NCBI GenBank assembly: GCA_016790815.1
Contig: JAEUOG010000028.1
Location: 1 to 36,909 of the forward strand
Source of the DNA: Dechloromonas sp.
GTDB taxonomy: Bacteria > Pseudomonadota > Gammaproteobacteria > Burkholderiales > Rhodocyclaceae
Reading direction: 5' to 3'
Length of the DNA: 36,909 bases
Shown: positions 17,976 through 26,118 of the stretch, piece after piece
Position numbering within the stretch: position 1 is the stretch's first letter
How the letters are laid out: each line of letters begins with the position of its first letter
Translations under genes and position numbers: made by a program
Notes under the pieces: model-generated
What the model saw: the letters and a program-made list of their open reading frames with translations, nothing else
What the model was told of the DNA's origin: nothing
The model's database searches: none

Positions 17976-18000
17976 AAAAATTGGGGCCGAGGCCCCAATT
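17976..18000 (-). terminator. Terminator downstream of the PEP-CTERM gene (distal hairpin)
   Basis: AATTGGGGCC-GA-GGCCCCAATT is a perfect 10-bp stem. On the minus strand it is followed by TTTTTACG, a good U tract. It lies about 55 nt past the PEP-CTERM stop and upstream of the TPR gene. Confidence 0.85.
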
Positions 18001-18025
18001 CTCCAGTCGGCCAAATGGCCAAGGA

Positions 18026-18047
18026 AAAGCGGCGCCATTTCGGCGCC
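18026..18047 (-). terminator. Proximal hairpin after the PEP-CTERM gene
   Basis: GGCGCC-ATTTC-GGCGCC (18031-18047) forms a 6-bp stem. On the minus strand it is followed by GCTTTTCC, a weak U tract. It probably acts together with the stronger distal hairpin. Confidence 0.5.
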
Positions 18048-18053
18048 ATTGTT

Positions 18054-18719
18054 TTATACCTTGCGGCGACGAGCCAGCGCCAACCCGGCCAGGCCAAGCG
18101 CTGCCAACAACGAGGTAGATGGCTCAGGAACATTGTTGCCCTGAGTTGCCTGAACGACGTCCTGGCTGTTGGGGTTCGTCCAGACCGTCAGGTTGTAGCT
18201 TCCGGTTTCTTTCGCATCGGCGTCCAATAGATTCAGATAATTCGTGGCAAAGGCTAGCGCCGCAACGCCATCTACAGCTGGGTCACCAACCCAGCCACTA
18301 TAGTTTCCGGTCGAAAGACTGATGTCATCGGTAGCTTCCCACAGCGCGATCTGGAAGCCGGCAAGTTGCGAATAGTTATTCATGTCCAAACCGGAAAAAC
18401 TCTGGTTGAACAATTTTTGCACCGAGCTAGCAGCTGCACTCTGGGCAAACGGAAGACCGGGAATGGTCAGCACGCTGCCACTGACGTCCTGCAGCAGTTC
18501 ATAGCAGAATGCCTCGAAGCTCTTGCCGGTGGTCTGGTTCGAGACGTTAAAAATTCCGGCGATCACGCTTTTGTTCTGCCCGTTGACGTCAACTAAAAAC
18601 GAGAGTGAGTTGATGTCCTGCTGCATCACCAGATCGTCGGCTTGGGCTGCCGAGGTTGCAAAAAGGCCGGCAACCATGACGGCTGCTGCGGTCGACCTGA
18701 AAAAACGTTGCATTTTCAT
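18054..18719 (-). CDS. PEP-CTERM protein with probable Cys-Gln thioester domain
   Basis: This is a 221-residue exported surface protein. A Sec signal peptide (about 1-27, ending AAQA) is followed by a domain with FCYELLQDV (C72) and GFQIALWEATDD (Q123). These spacings and contexts match thioester (TED/TQXA-type) domains, in which a Cys and a Gln form an internal thioester that can bind host or matrix nucleophiles. The C-terminus has the sorting tag VPEPS (197-201), a hydrophobic helix and RRRK, the PEP-CTERM signal processed by an exosortase; no exosortase gene is in this window. GGAG lies 6 nt before the ATG. It follows the giant adhesin on the same strand after 83 bp. Confidence 0.85.
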   Translation of the reverse strand: MKMQRFFRSTAAAVMVAGLFATSAAQADDLVMQQDINSLSFLVDVNGQNKSVIAGIFNVSNQTTGKSFEAFCYELLQDVSGSVLTIPGLPFAQSAAASSVQKLFNQSFSGLDMNNYSQLAGFQIALWEATDDISLSTGNYSGWVGDPAVDGVAALAFATNYLNLLDADAKETGSYNLTVWTNPNSQDVVQATQGNNVPEPSTSLLAALGLAGLALARRRKV

Positions 18720-18762
18720 TGATTTCTCCTACCAAAAAAACTTCAAAGAACTGATCCAAGGA

Positions 18763-18783
18763 CTCCGGCTGGCACCGCCGGAG
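18763..18783. other. Hairpin between the adhesin and the PEP-CTERM gene
   Basis: CTCCGGC-TGGCACC-GCCGGAG is a perfect 7-bp stem without a T run, so it is more likely an attenuating or mRNA-stabilising structure between two co-transcribed genes than a full terminator. Confidence 0.45.
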
Positions 18784-18802
18784 ACCGGCAGTGCCACCGA
18801 AC

Positions 18803-21800
18803 TTACGCTGCTATCAAGTCGTGCTGTTGCTGGTCATACAGACTTACCATCTGGCTCAAAGTCGCCATCGAACCATCAACCGCCGCCGAACCTCCGGCAG
18901 CGACCGCCGGCGAGCCCGTGTTCGCGCCAAGCAGCATGTCGAGCGTTGTATCGTCACCAAGCAGGGCTGAGAGACTTGGCAATTCGATACCTGCGGCCTC
19001 GGCATCGGCGCGGGAAACGTTGAAATACACATCGGCCATGTCGATCGAAGCGCCACCGACCAACTGAGCGCTACTGCGTTCGAGATGGAGATTGCCCTGC
19101 GCATCGATTGCCGGCAGTTCAACGAAGTCCGTGCGCAAGCTGAGCACACCCGCTTCTGCAAGGCTGCGCAACTCGCCCGCATCGGTCTGGTGGTTTCCAT
19201 TGATGTCCTGCCACACCTGCAACTCCGAGAAGCGGGCGTCAAGTGCATCAATCAGGCCATCATTGTTGCTGTCAAAATCTGCCAGCTTGGCAAAACCATC
19301 GCCCTTTGCCACGCCACCAAACAGCTCGGACAGGTTGTTCACTTTGCCATCGCGATTGGCATCGAACGCCAGGAACGCGTCGCCAGCCGAGATCCAGCCG
19401 CTATCAATACCATGCCCTGTACCCAGCAGATCAAACTTGCCAGAGGAGTCTTCGCGAGCGATGGTCTGAATACCATTCCCGTCAAGATCAAGCACGATCG
19501 GGGTGATACCGGCATCCCACGTCATGTCTGCCTCACCGGAAACCAAGGTGGTGTAGGCCGTGGTTGCCACATCGCTTGTGCTGTAGGCATCAGCATCAAT
19601 ACTATCGTTGGTACCGATATCCTTGCTGGACCAGGACCAGTTCGACATATCGATGCCCTTGTAGATCGTCGCGCTCTTGTCGAAGACTACGCGGTAGCTG
19701 CCCGGATCCAGATTGACGAAACTATAGTTGCCGGAGGTGTTGGTGGTCGTAGTTGCAATCGTCGTGCCGGCTGCATTCTGCAGCTTGACAGTGACGTTTG
19801 CGATTCCGGCCTCACCGGCGTCCTGCAAGTTGTTGTGGTTAACATCTTCCCAGACACGATCACCTATACTGGCTTTGCGATAGAGCCCAGCATCCCAGCT
19901 CAGGTCATTCTCGCCGGCAGTCAGGGTTGTCAGAACCGTGGTGCCCGTCGAATCGACATCAGAGTCGGTTGCGTCATTGCCTCCGAGATCCTTGCCCGTC
20001 GTGTAGTAACCCGTCGGTTTGACCACCTGAACCTTGAAATCTCCCGGCGTCACGTTGTTGAACAAATAGTTGCCGCTCGCATTGGTCGTCGTGGTGGCAA
20101 CAACCGCACCGGAAGAGTTCAGCAGCTTGACGGTCACGCCGGCAATGCCAGCTTCGCCAGCATCCTGCACGCCATTGGCATTCATGTCTTCCCATACGCG
20201 GTCGCCAATGCTGGCCGTCACCGGCGCCGTGGAAACACAGGTTGTTGCAGACACCACCAAATTCTGGAGCTTGAAGTAATCGTTGGAATCCGTAGTCGCT
20301 GCCGAAACAATCAGCATATTGCCTTCAATGTTGCCGGCATTCAGATCGGCCCAGCGAGCGGAGGAGGAAGTGGTGCTATTGACTTCAGTGAAGCCCATGC
20401 TGCTAAGGACGGCATCACTGAGCGTGACATGACTCGTAAAGGCGTTGGCTGAGTTGCCAATCCAGATCTTCATGTCGCTGTCGCCAATGACATAACCGAG
20501 GTAAGCCTTGTCGACCGTAACCACTTTCGAGAACTCGAACAGGACGTAATCGACCCTGCCGTCGTTGTCGATGGTATGCACGTTGTTGGCGGTACCACTG
20601 CCTTCGCTGCTATTGGTCACCCCGAGGCCGCCGCCGTAAGTCCCAAGCCATGCTGCGGACCACGCACCCGAAGTCTTGTCACGACTAAAGGCGCTGGCAT
20701 TTACCGAAATGCCGTTATTGGTATAGCTGCGGATATTGCCATCCGTGCCATCCGATGCCGAATTGCCGTTGAAGTCGAAGGACGCCGTGACCCGAGCGCC
20801 ACGCAAACCGGCATCCCAGGACATGTCGTTCTCGCCCGACACAAGCGTAGTCAGCGCAGATTTGCCCGTGACGGTATCGACATCGGAATCCAGTGCGTCG
20901 TTGCCGCCCTGATCCTTGGTCGTCAAGGTCGTTCCAGTCGGCGCAACCACCTGAATGGCGTAGTCACCCGGCACCAGATCCTTGAACAAATAGTTGCCGT
21001 TGGCATCCGTCGTTGTCGAAGCCACTACCGTACCGGCAGCATTGAGCAGTTTGACGACCACGCCACCAACACCAGCTTCCGTCGCATCCTGTACGCCATC
21101 GGCATCGCAGTCGCTCCACACCTTGTCGCCGATGGAGGCCTTCTGATACAGACCTGCATCCCAGCTGAGGTCACTCTCACCCGCTGTGAGCGTGGTGAGT
21201 ACGGTCTTGCCAGTAGCGGCGTCGACATCACTGTCGGTAGCATCGTTACCGCCCAGATCCTTGCCGGTAATGGTGTAACCCGTCGGCGCCACGATCTGCA
21301 CCGCGTAATCACCCGGGGTCAGATTGCTGAACAGGTAGTTGCCGTTGGCATCGGTGGTAGCTGAGCCGACAACTGCACCCGCAGAGTTAAGCAGCTTGAC
21401 AGCAACTCCGGCGATACCCGTTTCGCCGGCATCCTGAACACCATTGGCATTCTTGTCCAGCCAGACACGATCACCAATCGAGGCCGGATTCTGATACAGG
21501 CCAGCATCCCATGAAAGATCGTTTTCACCCGATTCCAGCGTGGTAACAACGGTCTTGCCCGTGGCGGCATCAACATCACTGTCTGTCGCGTCGTTGCCAC
21601 CCAGATCCTTGCCGGTGATGACATAACCATTTGGCGCCACCACTTGAACAGCGTAGCTACCCGGCATCAAGTTCTGGAACAGGTAGTTGCCGCTGGCATT
21701 CGTGGTCGAAGTCGCAACGACAGCACCAGCGGCATTCAGCAGATTGACGGCAACGCCGGCAACACCAGCCTCGCCGCTATCCTGGACGCCGTTCTTGTTG

Positions 21801-23860
21801 GCATCGAGCCAGACGCGATCGCCCAGCGAAGCCTTCTTGTAAAGGCCAGCGTCCCACGAAAGATCGTTTTCACCGGCGCTGAGCGTGGTAACGATGGTCT
21901 TGCCCGTTGTCGGATCGATATCGCTGTCAGTGGCATCGTTGCCACCCAGATCCTTACCGGTAATGGTGTAACCCGTCGGCGCCATGATCTGCACCGCGTA
22001 GTTGCCCGGCGACAGATTGCTGAACAGATAGTTACCGTTGGCATCGGTGGTCATGGAGTTGAGCACAGCACCATTCGAATCAAGAAGTTTGACCGTGACG
22101 CCCTGGATGCCGGATTCGCCAGCGTCCTGAACACCGTTGGCGTTCTTGTCTTCCCACACGCGGTCACCGAGGGTGGCCGGGAGTTCGTCAACAAAGTCGT
22201 TGCCGGTGCTGGTCTGGCCCGGATTCAGGGTGACCGCAATGCTGTTCGGGTTGCCGCCGTCAATGTCATTGACGTCAAGGTAGCCCGGCTTGTTGGTTTC
22301 CATCACCGTGTAGCTGCCAGCCGGCAGGTTGTTGAAGGCGTAGTTGCCGTTGGCGTCGGTGGTGGTGGTGCCGACCACGTTGCCGGCGCTGTCCTTGAGA
22401 ACGACGGTCACGCCGGCAATCGGGGTGTCCCCGGTGTCGTTGTTGTCGTTGTCCTGACGCACGGTGCCGGTGATGGCGCCCGGGTTGGCAACAATGCCAG
22501 CGTCCCAGGTCTTGTCCGATTCGCCGGAGTCAAGCTGGGTCTGGATGGTCTTGCCGTCGGCCGTGTTGGCGTCGGAGTCGGTGGCGTCAGCGCCGCTGTC
22601 ACGGGTGGTGAAGCTGTAACCGGCCGGCAGCGTGGCTTTGTCGAACTGGACGCTGTAGGTGCCCGGCTTGAGGTTGGTGAAGAGGTAGTTGCCGTTGACG
22701 TCGGTCAGCAGCGGGCTGCCGACGGCTGCGCCGTTGGCATCGAGCAGGGTGACTTTGACGCCTTGGACGCCGGCTTCGCCGCCGTCTTGCTGGCCGTTGC
22801 CGTTGGTGTCGAGCCAGACGCGGTCGCCGAGTTCGGCGAGCTTGTAGAGGCCGGCATCAACGTTCGGGTTGTTCTGACCGGCGGCCAGGGTGACCGGGGC
22901 GGTTTGGCCGGCGGCGTTGATGTCGCTGTCGGTGCCTTCGTTGCCACCCAGGTCCTGACCGGTAACGACGTAGCCGCCCGGGGTGACGATGGCGACGCTG
23001 TAGGTGCCCGGTGCCACTTCAAAGCCGTAGTTGCCGTTGACGTCAGTGGTGGTGGTCTTGACGACGGTACCGCTGGCGTCCTTGAGCTGGACCGTGACGC
23101 CCTGGATGCCCGCTTCACCAGCGTCCTGAACTCCGTTGGCGTTCTTGTCTTCCCACACACGGTCTCCGAGGGTGGCCGGGAGAGGAGCTGGCACAACGAA
23201 GGTAATCGTGTTTGGCGTCAGGTCGAGGTCGTTTCCTCCGCAACCATCCGTACCGCCGGTGTCACGCACCTGAAAATCGAAATTGATGGCGCCGCCGGAA
23301 TTGACCGGGGCCACGTAGGTAAGGTTTCCTGCGGCGATGTCTGCGGCGAGAATTTCCTGGCCTGCCGCAACGGCAGTGCCGTTGAGATTCAACTGGCCGC
23401 TGGCGGGGGTAGTCGTAATGACAACCGACTTAAGGGCATCGCCCTCAACGCTATCGGTGAAACCAAAATCACCCACCCCGAAAACATAGGTGCTGCCATT
23501 GGCCAGCGCGACGCTGTCGTCGGCTCCAGAAGGCGCATCGTTCACCGGGGTGACATTGATGTTGAGATCAAGAATGAAGGAGGCGCCGCTGCTGTCAGTC
23601 CCGAGAACACGAACCTTCAGAACACCATTGAAATTTGGCAACTGCGTCACGTCGACCGTAAAGGTGTCTTTATCCACTGCCGTGAAGTAGCCAGTGGTTG
23701 TTTCGACGTACTTGGTGCCGTCGAAAACGTACAGGCTCACCCTGGCGGGGTCAGTTGCAGCGTAGTTGGGATCGGCTTGGCGAAGCAGGTCATAAAGCTC
23801 GAAATTCTGACTCGTATCTTCACAAAGGGTGACGTTGGTCGAATAGCGCGTGACAGCCAT
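18803..23860 (-). CDS. Giant SdrD-type repeat adhesin, probable type I secretion substrate
   Basis: This 1685-residue extracellular protein has no Sec signal. N-terminal region (about 1-225): a cadherin/VCBS-like beta domain (VTPVNDAPSGADDSV). Residues about 226-1450: nine SdrD B-like modules of about 115 residues, most opening with GDRVWEDKNANGVQDAGE, an EF-hand-like calcium loop, and ending with WDAGLY; module 3 is divergent (ITGTVRQDNDNNDTGDTP). An unrelated block of about 197 residues (about 1017-1213) splits modules 7 and 8. The C-terminal part (1450-1685) has calcium loops DANRDGKVNNLSE and DSNNDGLIDALD and ends in a hydrophobic/acidic tail (MVSLYDQQQHDLIAA), as in type I substrates. 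CGGAGG precedes the ATG. It probably uses the exporter at 10712-15956. Likely roles are cell adhesion or biofilm; no LapG/LapD genes are nearby. Confidence 0.9.
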   Translation of the reverse strand: MAVTRYSTNVTLCEDTSQNFELYDLLRQADPNYAATDPARVSLYVFDGTKYVETTTGYFTAVDKDTFTVDVTQLPNFNGVLKVRVLGTDSSGASFILDLNINVTPVNDAPSGADDSVALANGSTYVFGVGDFGFTDSVEGDALKSVVITTTPASGQLNLNGTAVAAGQEILAADIAAGNLTYVAPVNSGGAINFDFQVRDTGGTDGCGGNDLDLTPNTITFVVPAPLPATLGDRVWEDKNANGVQDAGEAGIQGVTVQLKDASGTVVKTTTTDVNGNYGFEVAPGTYSVAIVTPGGYVVTGQDLGGNEGTDSDINAAGQTAPVTLAAGQNNPNVDAGLYKLAELGDRVWLDTNGNGQQDGGEAGVQGVKVTLLDANGAAVGSPLLTDVNGNYLFTNLKPGTYSVQFDKATLPAGYSFTTRDSGADATDSDANTADGKTIQTQLDSGESDKTWDAGIVANPGAITGTVRQDNDNNDTGDTPIAGVTVVLKDSAGNVVGTTTTDANGNYAFNNLPAGSYTVMETNKPGYLDVNDIDGGNPNSIAVTLNPGQTSTGNDFVDELPATLGDRVWEDKNANGVQDAGESGIQGVTVKLLDSNGAVLNSMTTDANGNYLFSNLSPGNYAVQIMAPTGYTITGKDLGGNDATDSDIDPTTGKTIVTTLSAGENDLSWDAGLYKKASLGDRVWLDANKNGVQDSGEAGVAGVAVNLLNAAGAVVATSTTNASGNYLFQNLMPGSYAVQVVAPNGYVITGKDLGGNDATDSDVDAATGKTVVTTLESGENDLSWDAGLYQNPASIGDRVWLDKNANGVQDAGETGIAGVAVKLLNSAGAVVGSATTDANGNYLFSNLTPGDYAVQIVAPTGYTITGKDLGGNDATDSDVDAATGKTVLTTLTAGESDLSWDAGLYQKASIGDKVWSDCDADGVQDATEAGVGGVVVKLLNAAGTVVASTTTDANGNYLFKDLVPGDYAIQVVAPTGTTLTTKDQGGNDALDSDVDTVTGKSALTTLVSGENDMSWDAGLRGARVTASFDFNGNSASDGTDGNIRSYTNNGISVNASAFSRDKTSGAWSAAWLGTYGGGLGVTNSSEGSGTANNVHTIDNDGRVDYVLFEFSKVVTVDKAYLGYVIGDSDMKIWIGNSANAFTSHVTLSDAVLSSMGFTEVNSTTSSSARWADLNAGNIEGNMLIVSAATTDSNDYFKLQNLVVSATTCVSTAPVTASIGDRVWEDMNANGVQDAGEAGIAGVTVKLLNSSGAVVATTTTNASGNYLFNNVTPGDFKVQVVKPTGYYTTGKDLGGNDATDSDVDSTGTTVLTTLTAGENDLSWDAGLYRKASIGDRVWEDVNHNNLQDAGEAGIANVTVKLQNAAGTTIATTTTNTSGNYSFVNLDPGSYRVVFDKSATIYKGIDMSNWSWSSKDIGTNDSIDADAYSTSDVATTAYTTLVSGEADMTWDAGITPIVLDLDGNGIQTIAREDSSGKFDLLGTGHGIDSGWISAGDAFLAFDANRDGKVNNLSELFGGVAKGDGFAKLADFDSNNDGLIDALDARFSELQVWQDINGNHQTDAGELRSLAEAGVLSLRTDFVELPAIDAQGNLHLERSSAQLVGGASIDMADVYFNVSRADAEAAGIELPSLSALLGDDTTLDMLLGANTGSPAVAAGGSAAVDGSMATLSQMVSLYDQQQHDLIAA
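19512..23186 (-). repeat. Nine tandem SdrD B-like modules (coding repeat)
   Basis: Repeats of about 340 bp encode modules that open near 23186, 22843, 22495, 22190, 21845, 21497, 21150, 20222 and 19880. Modules 1 and 4 are very close at DNA level in their opening segment (about 23100-23182 against 22102-22185), which points to recent duplication or gene conversion. The array is interrupted by non-repeat sequence at 20222-20812. Confidence 0.85.
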
Positions 23861-24331
23861 AAATTGCCTCCGTTATAGGTCTGATGTGCCGCCACCCAAG
23901 AAATCTGGGGCAGCGAGTTCAAATAGCTCGGAGCAGGATGCAAGATTTGATCCATACGGCATCACGCAGGTGTAAAGAAATGTAACTCCTTCACAAATAT
24001 AGCGTTCGGAGCAAACTCGGCGCCATTGAACCAACACGGGCACACGGGCAGGCATTGGGCTCTGTAAAAAAACCCGACGCACAATTTTGTGCACACTTGC
24101 CAAACAATGAATCTGCAAAGCAACTTTGATGATTTTTGGCTATTTACCGAGTTGGTGCCCTGTGTACCGATTGGGGCCATATGGGAGATGATTGAGCCCC
24201 CTTGTTTTTCAATAAGGCAAACAGCACCGAATAGTGCGTAGGCGGAGCATCGATTTGCGCCGCGTTAATCGAGAGACTCCAGCCTTTTTCCAAAGCTCAC
24301 CCAAGCGAGCAACAATCGAAAGAAACAGCAC
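23861..24331. other. 471-bp gap between the adhesin and gloA
   Basis: This divergent control region is notably more AT-rich than its neighbours. It holds the CGGAGG ribosome site of the adhesin at its left edge and the inverted repeat GCACAA-TT-TTGTGC at 24079-24092. I find no reading frame with gene-like features and no promoter close to consensus on either strand. Confidence 0.5.
24079..24092. promoter_or_regulatory. Inverted repeat GCACAA-TT-TTGTGC (candidate operator)
   Basis: A 6-2-6 perfect inverted repeat lies in the divergent adhesin/gloA gap, about 220 bp upstream of the adhesin start. Such short symmetric sites are typical of dimeric regulators; I cannot name the factor. Confidence 0.35.
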
Positions 24332-24715
24332 ATGCGAATTTTGCACACCATGATCCGTGTCGGCGATCTCGAGCGATCCATCATCTTCTACACTGAGATC
24401 CTCGGCATGCAGCTTCTGCGCCGCACTGACTACCCGGAAGGCCGCTTCACGCTGGCCTTTGTCGGTTACGGCGACGAAGCCAGCGAAGCTGTCCTCGAAC
24501 TGACTCACAACTGGGACACACCGAGCTATGAACTGGGCAACGGCTATGGCCACGTCGCCTTGGCGGTGCCCGACGCGGCAGCTGCTTGCGCAGCGATCAA
24601 GGAACGCGGCGGCAAGGTCGTGCGCGAAGCCGGGCCGATGAAACATGGCAAGACGATCATCGCCTTCGTTGAAGACCCCGACGGCTACAAGATCGAACTG
24701 ATCCAGCGCGACTGA
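24332..24715 (+). CDS. gloA: Lactoylglutathione lyase (glyoxalase I)
   Basis: The enzyme isomerises the methylglyoxal-glutathione hemithioacetal to S-lactoylglutathione, detoxifying methylglyoxal in the cytoplasm. All four metal ligands are at the positions known for E. coli GloA: H5, E56, H74 and E122. The 127 residues lack the insertions of zinc-type eukaryotic enzymes, so a nickel/cobalt-type enzyme is expected. The start is fixed by the conserved [13 protein letters not shown]. It ends 68 bp before the convergent SprA-like gene, with repeat copy 5 in between. Confidence 0.97.
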   Translation: MRILHTMIRVGDLERSIIFYTEILGMQLLRRTDYPEGRFTLAFVGYGDEASEAVLELTHNWDTPSYELGNGYGHVALAVPDAAAACAAIKERGGKVVREAGPMKHGKTIIAFVEDPDGYKIELIQRD

Positions 24716-24740
24716 TCCGACGCGCACGGTGGGCGTCAGG

Positions 24741-24776
24741 TGCTGCGGTCAACCGTTGAAAATCAGTCAAATCGGG
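24741..24776 (+). repeat. Dispersed bipartite repeat, copy 5
   Basis: TGCTGCGGTCAACCG is followed by TTGAAAATCAGTC and AAATCGGG. It lies between the convergent 3' ends of gloA and the SprA-like gene. The palindromic second half is degenerate. Confidence 0.65.
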
Positions 24777-24783
24777 TTATCGA

Positions 24784-25347
24784 TCAGGCGTAGGCACTGA
24801 AGCCGGTGGCATTGCCGCCTTCGATGGCACCGTACATCCGTGCCAAAGCCTCCGGAAGGCTACCTGATGCTTCCTTACGCGCCGCGTTTGCAGCCTGCGC
24901 TTGCTCCAGCCGGGCACCCTGCTCCATTTGCGCTGCCTGGGCCGCTACCGCCCTGTCCTGTCCCGACGGATCGGTCGGCGCCAGCGCAGCCGCCTTGATC
25001 TGGCGGGCCCGTTGAATGGTTTCTTCCGGCGTTCGCCCGGGCGAAGTCGATATACCCACCTCGCCACCGATCGCATAGCTCACGCCATCCGGGCCTCGCT
25101 GATACGTAAAACTTGCCCCCGAGGTTATCAGGCCGCCCCCCGCCGCCATGTGCGCCCGCTCATGCTGGCGTACTTCACGATCACGCGACTTGAGCTCTGC
25201 GACCTGCTTGAGTTCCTCAGGCGTCAAGCCCTGCTGGCCGGTCTCGCTCCCGGCCCGCGCCCCATTCGACGCCGCGGCAGATCCCTGGCCACGGCTGAGC
25301 GACGAAGCATAGAGGCTTGCGATGGAGGACAGGCCTGACACATTCAT
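24784..25347 (-). CDS. SprA-related putative metalloprotease
   Basis: This 187-residue protein resembles the SprA-related/CJM1_0395 family of putative metalloproteases. The HExxH motif appears as QHERAHMAAGG (H62, E63, H66), followed by a conserved Gly-rich segment (GASFTYQRGPDGVSYAIGGEV, here about residues 78-98 in outline). It begins with low-complexity Ser/Ala/Gly sequence rather than a classical signal peptide, and ends in an Ala/Gln-rich helix. GGAG lies 9 nt before the ATG at 25347. The family has no firm biochemical role that I know of. It is convergent with gloA and divergent from the FmdE-like gene. Confidence 0.75.
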   Translation of the reverse strand: MNVSGLSSIASLYASSLSRGQGSAAASNGARAGSETGQQGLTPEELKQVAELKSRDREVRQHERAHMAAGGGLITSGASFTYQRGPDGVSYAIGGEVGISTSPGRTPEETIQRARQIKAAALAPTDPSGQDRAVAAQAAQMEQGARLEQAQAANAARKEASGSLPEALARMYGAIEGGNATGFSAYA

Positions 25348-25503
25348 CCGGGAGAACTCCAATCAATCAAAAATGGCTGGCAGTTCCTTCATCCTAGCAG
25401 CCCGGGACAGCACCGCAAGCGGCAGCGTGGCCCAAGGAAAAATAATCGACATCAAGGCCCTGCTCCCACCGGCTGTACATACTGCCGGCTCAAGGAGATC
25501 AGC

Positions 25504-26118
25504 ATGGCCTTTCCCGAATTCTTTTCCCGCGTTCCCACCATCACCCTGCGCGACCCGTTGGCCGAACTGCTCGGCGCAGCCGAGGGCGGGCTGATCGAGT
25601 ACGGTTTTGCCGATGCGGTCAGACTGGCCGGGCACGCCTGCCCAACGGTAGCCGGCGCCTGGTTGACCAGCGTGCGCGCCTTGCGGGCGCTCTATGGCGA
25701 CGAGATTCCCGTGCGCGGCAACATCGTTGTCGCGCTACACGAGAGCGTTGATAGTGGTGTCGCCGGCGTCATCGCCAGCATCGCCACGCTACTCACCGGC
25801 GCGGCCGGCGATGGTGGTTTCAAAGGGCTGGGCGGGCAGCATGTCCGGCGCGGATTGCTGCGCTTCGGCGTCAGCGGCAGCGTCGGCATGACTTTTACCC
25901 GGCTTGACACCCATGCTGCGGTCAACGGCAATTTTCGGGCGAATTTGATCGCGGCCGATCCGCGTCTCGGCGAACTCCTGCCCGCCGTCGTCCATGGCAT
26001 GGCGAGTTCAGCAGAGAACACGCTGTTCGGCGAGCTCTGGCAGGATCGCGTGAAACGCATCCTGATCGACCACGGAGATGATCCGGCCGTAGTGGAATTG
26101 CGTCGAATTCAGCCCTGA
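25504..26118 (+). CDS. FmdE-like domain protein
   Basis: This 204-residue soluble protein resembles the FmdE family (named from molybdenum formylmethanofuran dehydrogenase operons). It has the characteristic AVRLAGHACPTVAGAW (about 38-53, with H44 and C46 as probable metal ligands), LRALYGDEIPVRG and GGFKGLGGQHVRRGLL. In bacteria without methanogenesis these proteins are thought to bind metal, but a reaction is not established. AAGGAG precedes the ATG. Residues about 138-149 (AAVNGNFRANLI) come from copy 6 of the dispersed repeat. The 3' end overlaps the convergent glycosyltransferase gene by 10 bp. Confidence 0.72.
   Translation: MAFPEFFSRVPTITLRDPLAELLGAAEGGLIEYGFADAVRLAGHACPTVAGAWLTSVRALRALYGDEIPVRGNIVVALHESVDSGVAGVIASIATLLTGAAGDGGFKGLGGQHVRRGLLRFGVSGSVGMTFTRLDTHAAVNGNFRANLIAADPRLGELLPAVVHGMASSAENTLFGELWQDRVKRILIDHGDDPAVVELRRIQP
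25912..25950 (+). repeat. Dispersed bipartite repeat, copy 6 (inside a CDS)
   Basis: ATGCTGCGGTCAACGG is followed by CAATTTTCGGGC and GAATTTGATC. It lies in frame inside the FmdE-like gene and is more degenerate than the intergenic copies. Confidence 0.5.

Noticed and set aside
18763-18783. Terminator that would isolate the adhesin from the PEP-CTERM gene
   Set aside because: The 7-bp stem lacks a U tract on the minus strand, so read-through into the PEP-CTERM gene is likely.
19512-23186. A regular repeat array that might suggest CRISPR
   Set aside because: The units are about 340 bp, are translated in one frame, and have no spacer-repeat structure.
21644-23878. A 744-codon open frame on the plus strand opposite the adhesin, and others at 19085-20452 and 20576-21364
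   Set aside because: They mirror the tandem repeat of the minus-strand adhesin. Their translation is itself repetitive, they lack ribosome sites and known domains, and the minus-strand reading gives well-known SdrD modules.
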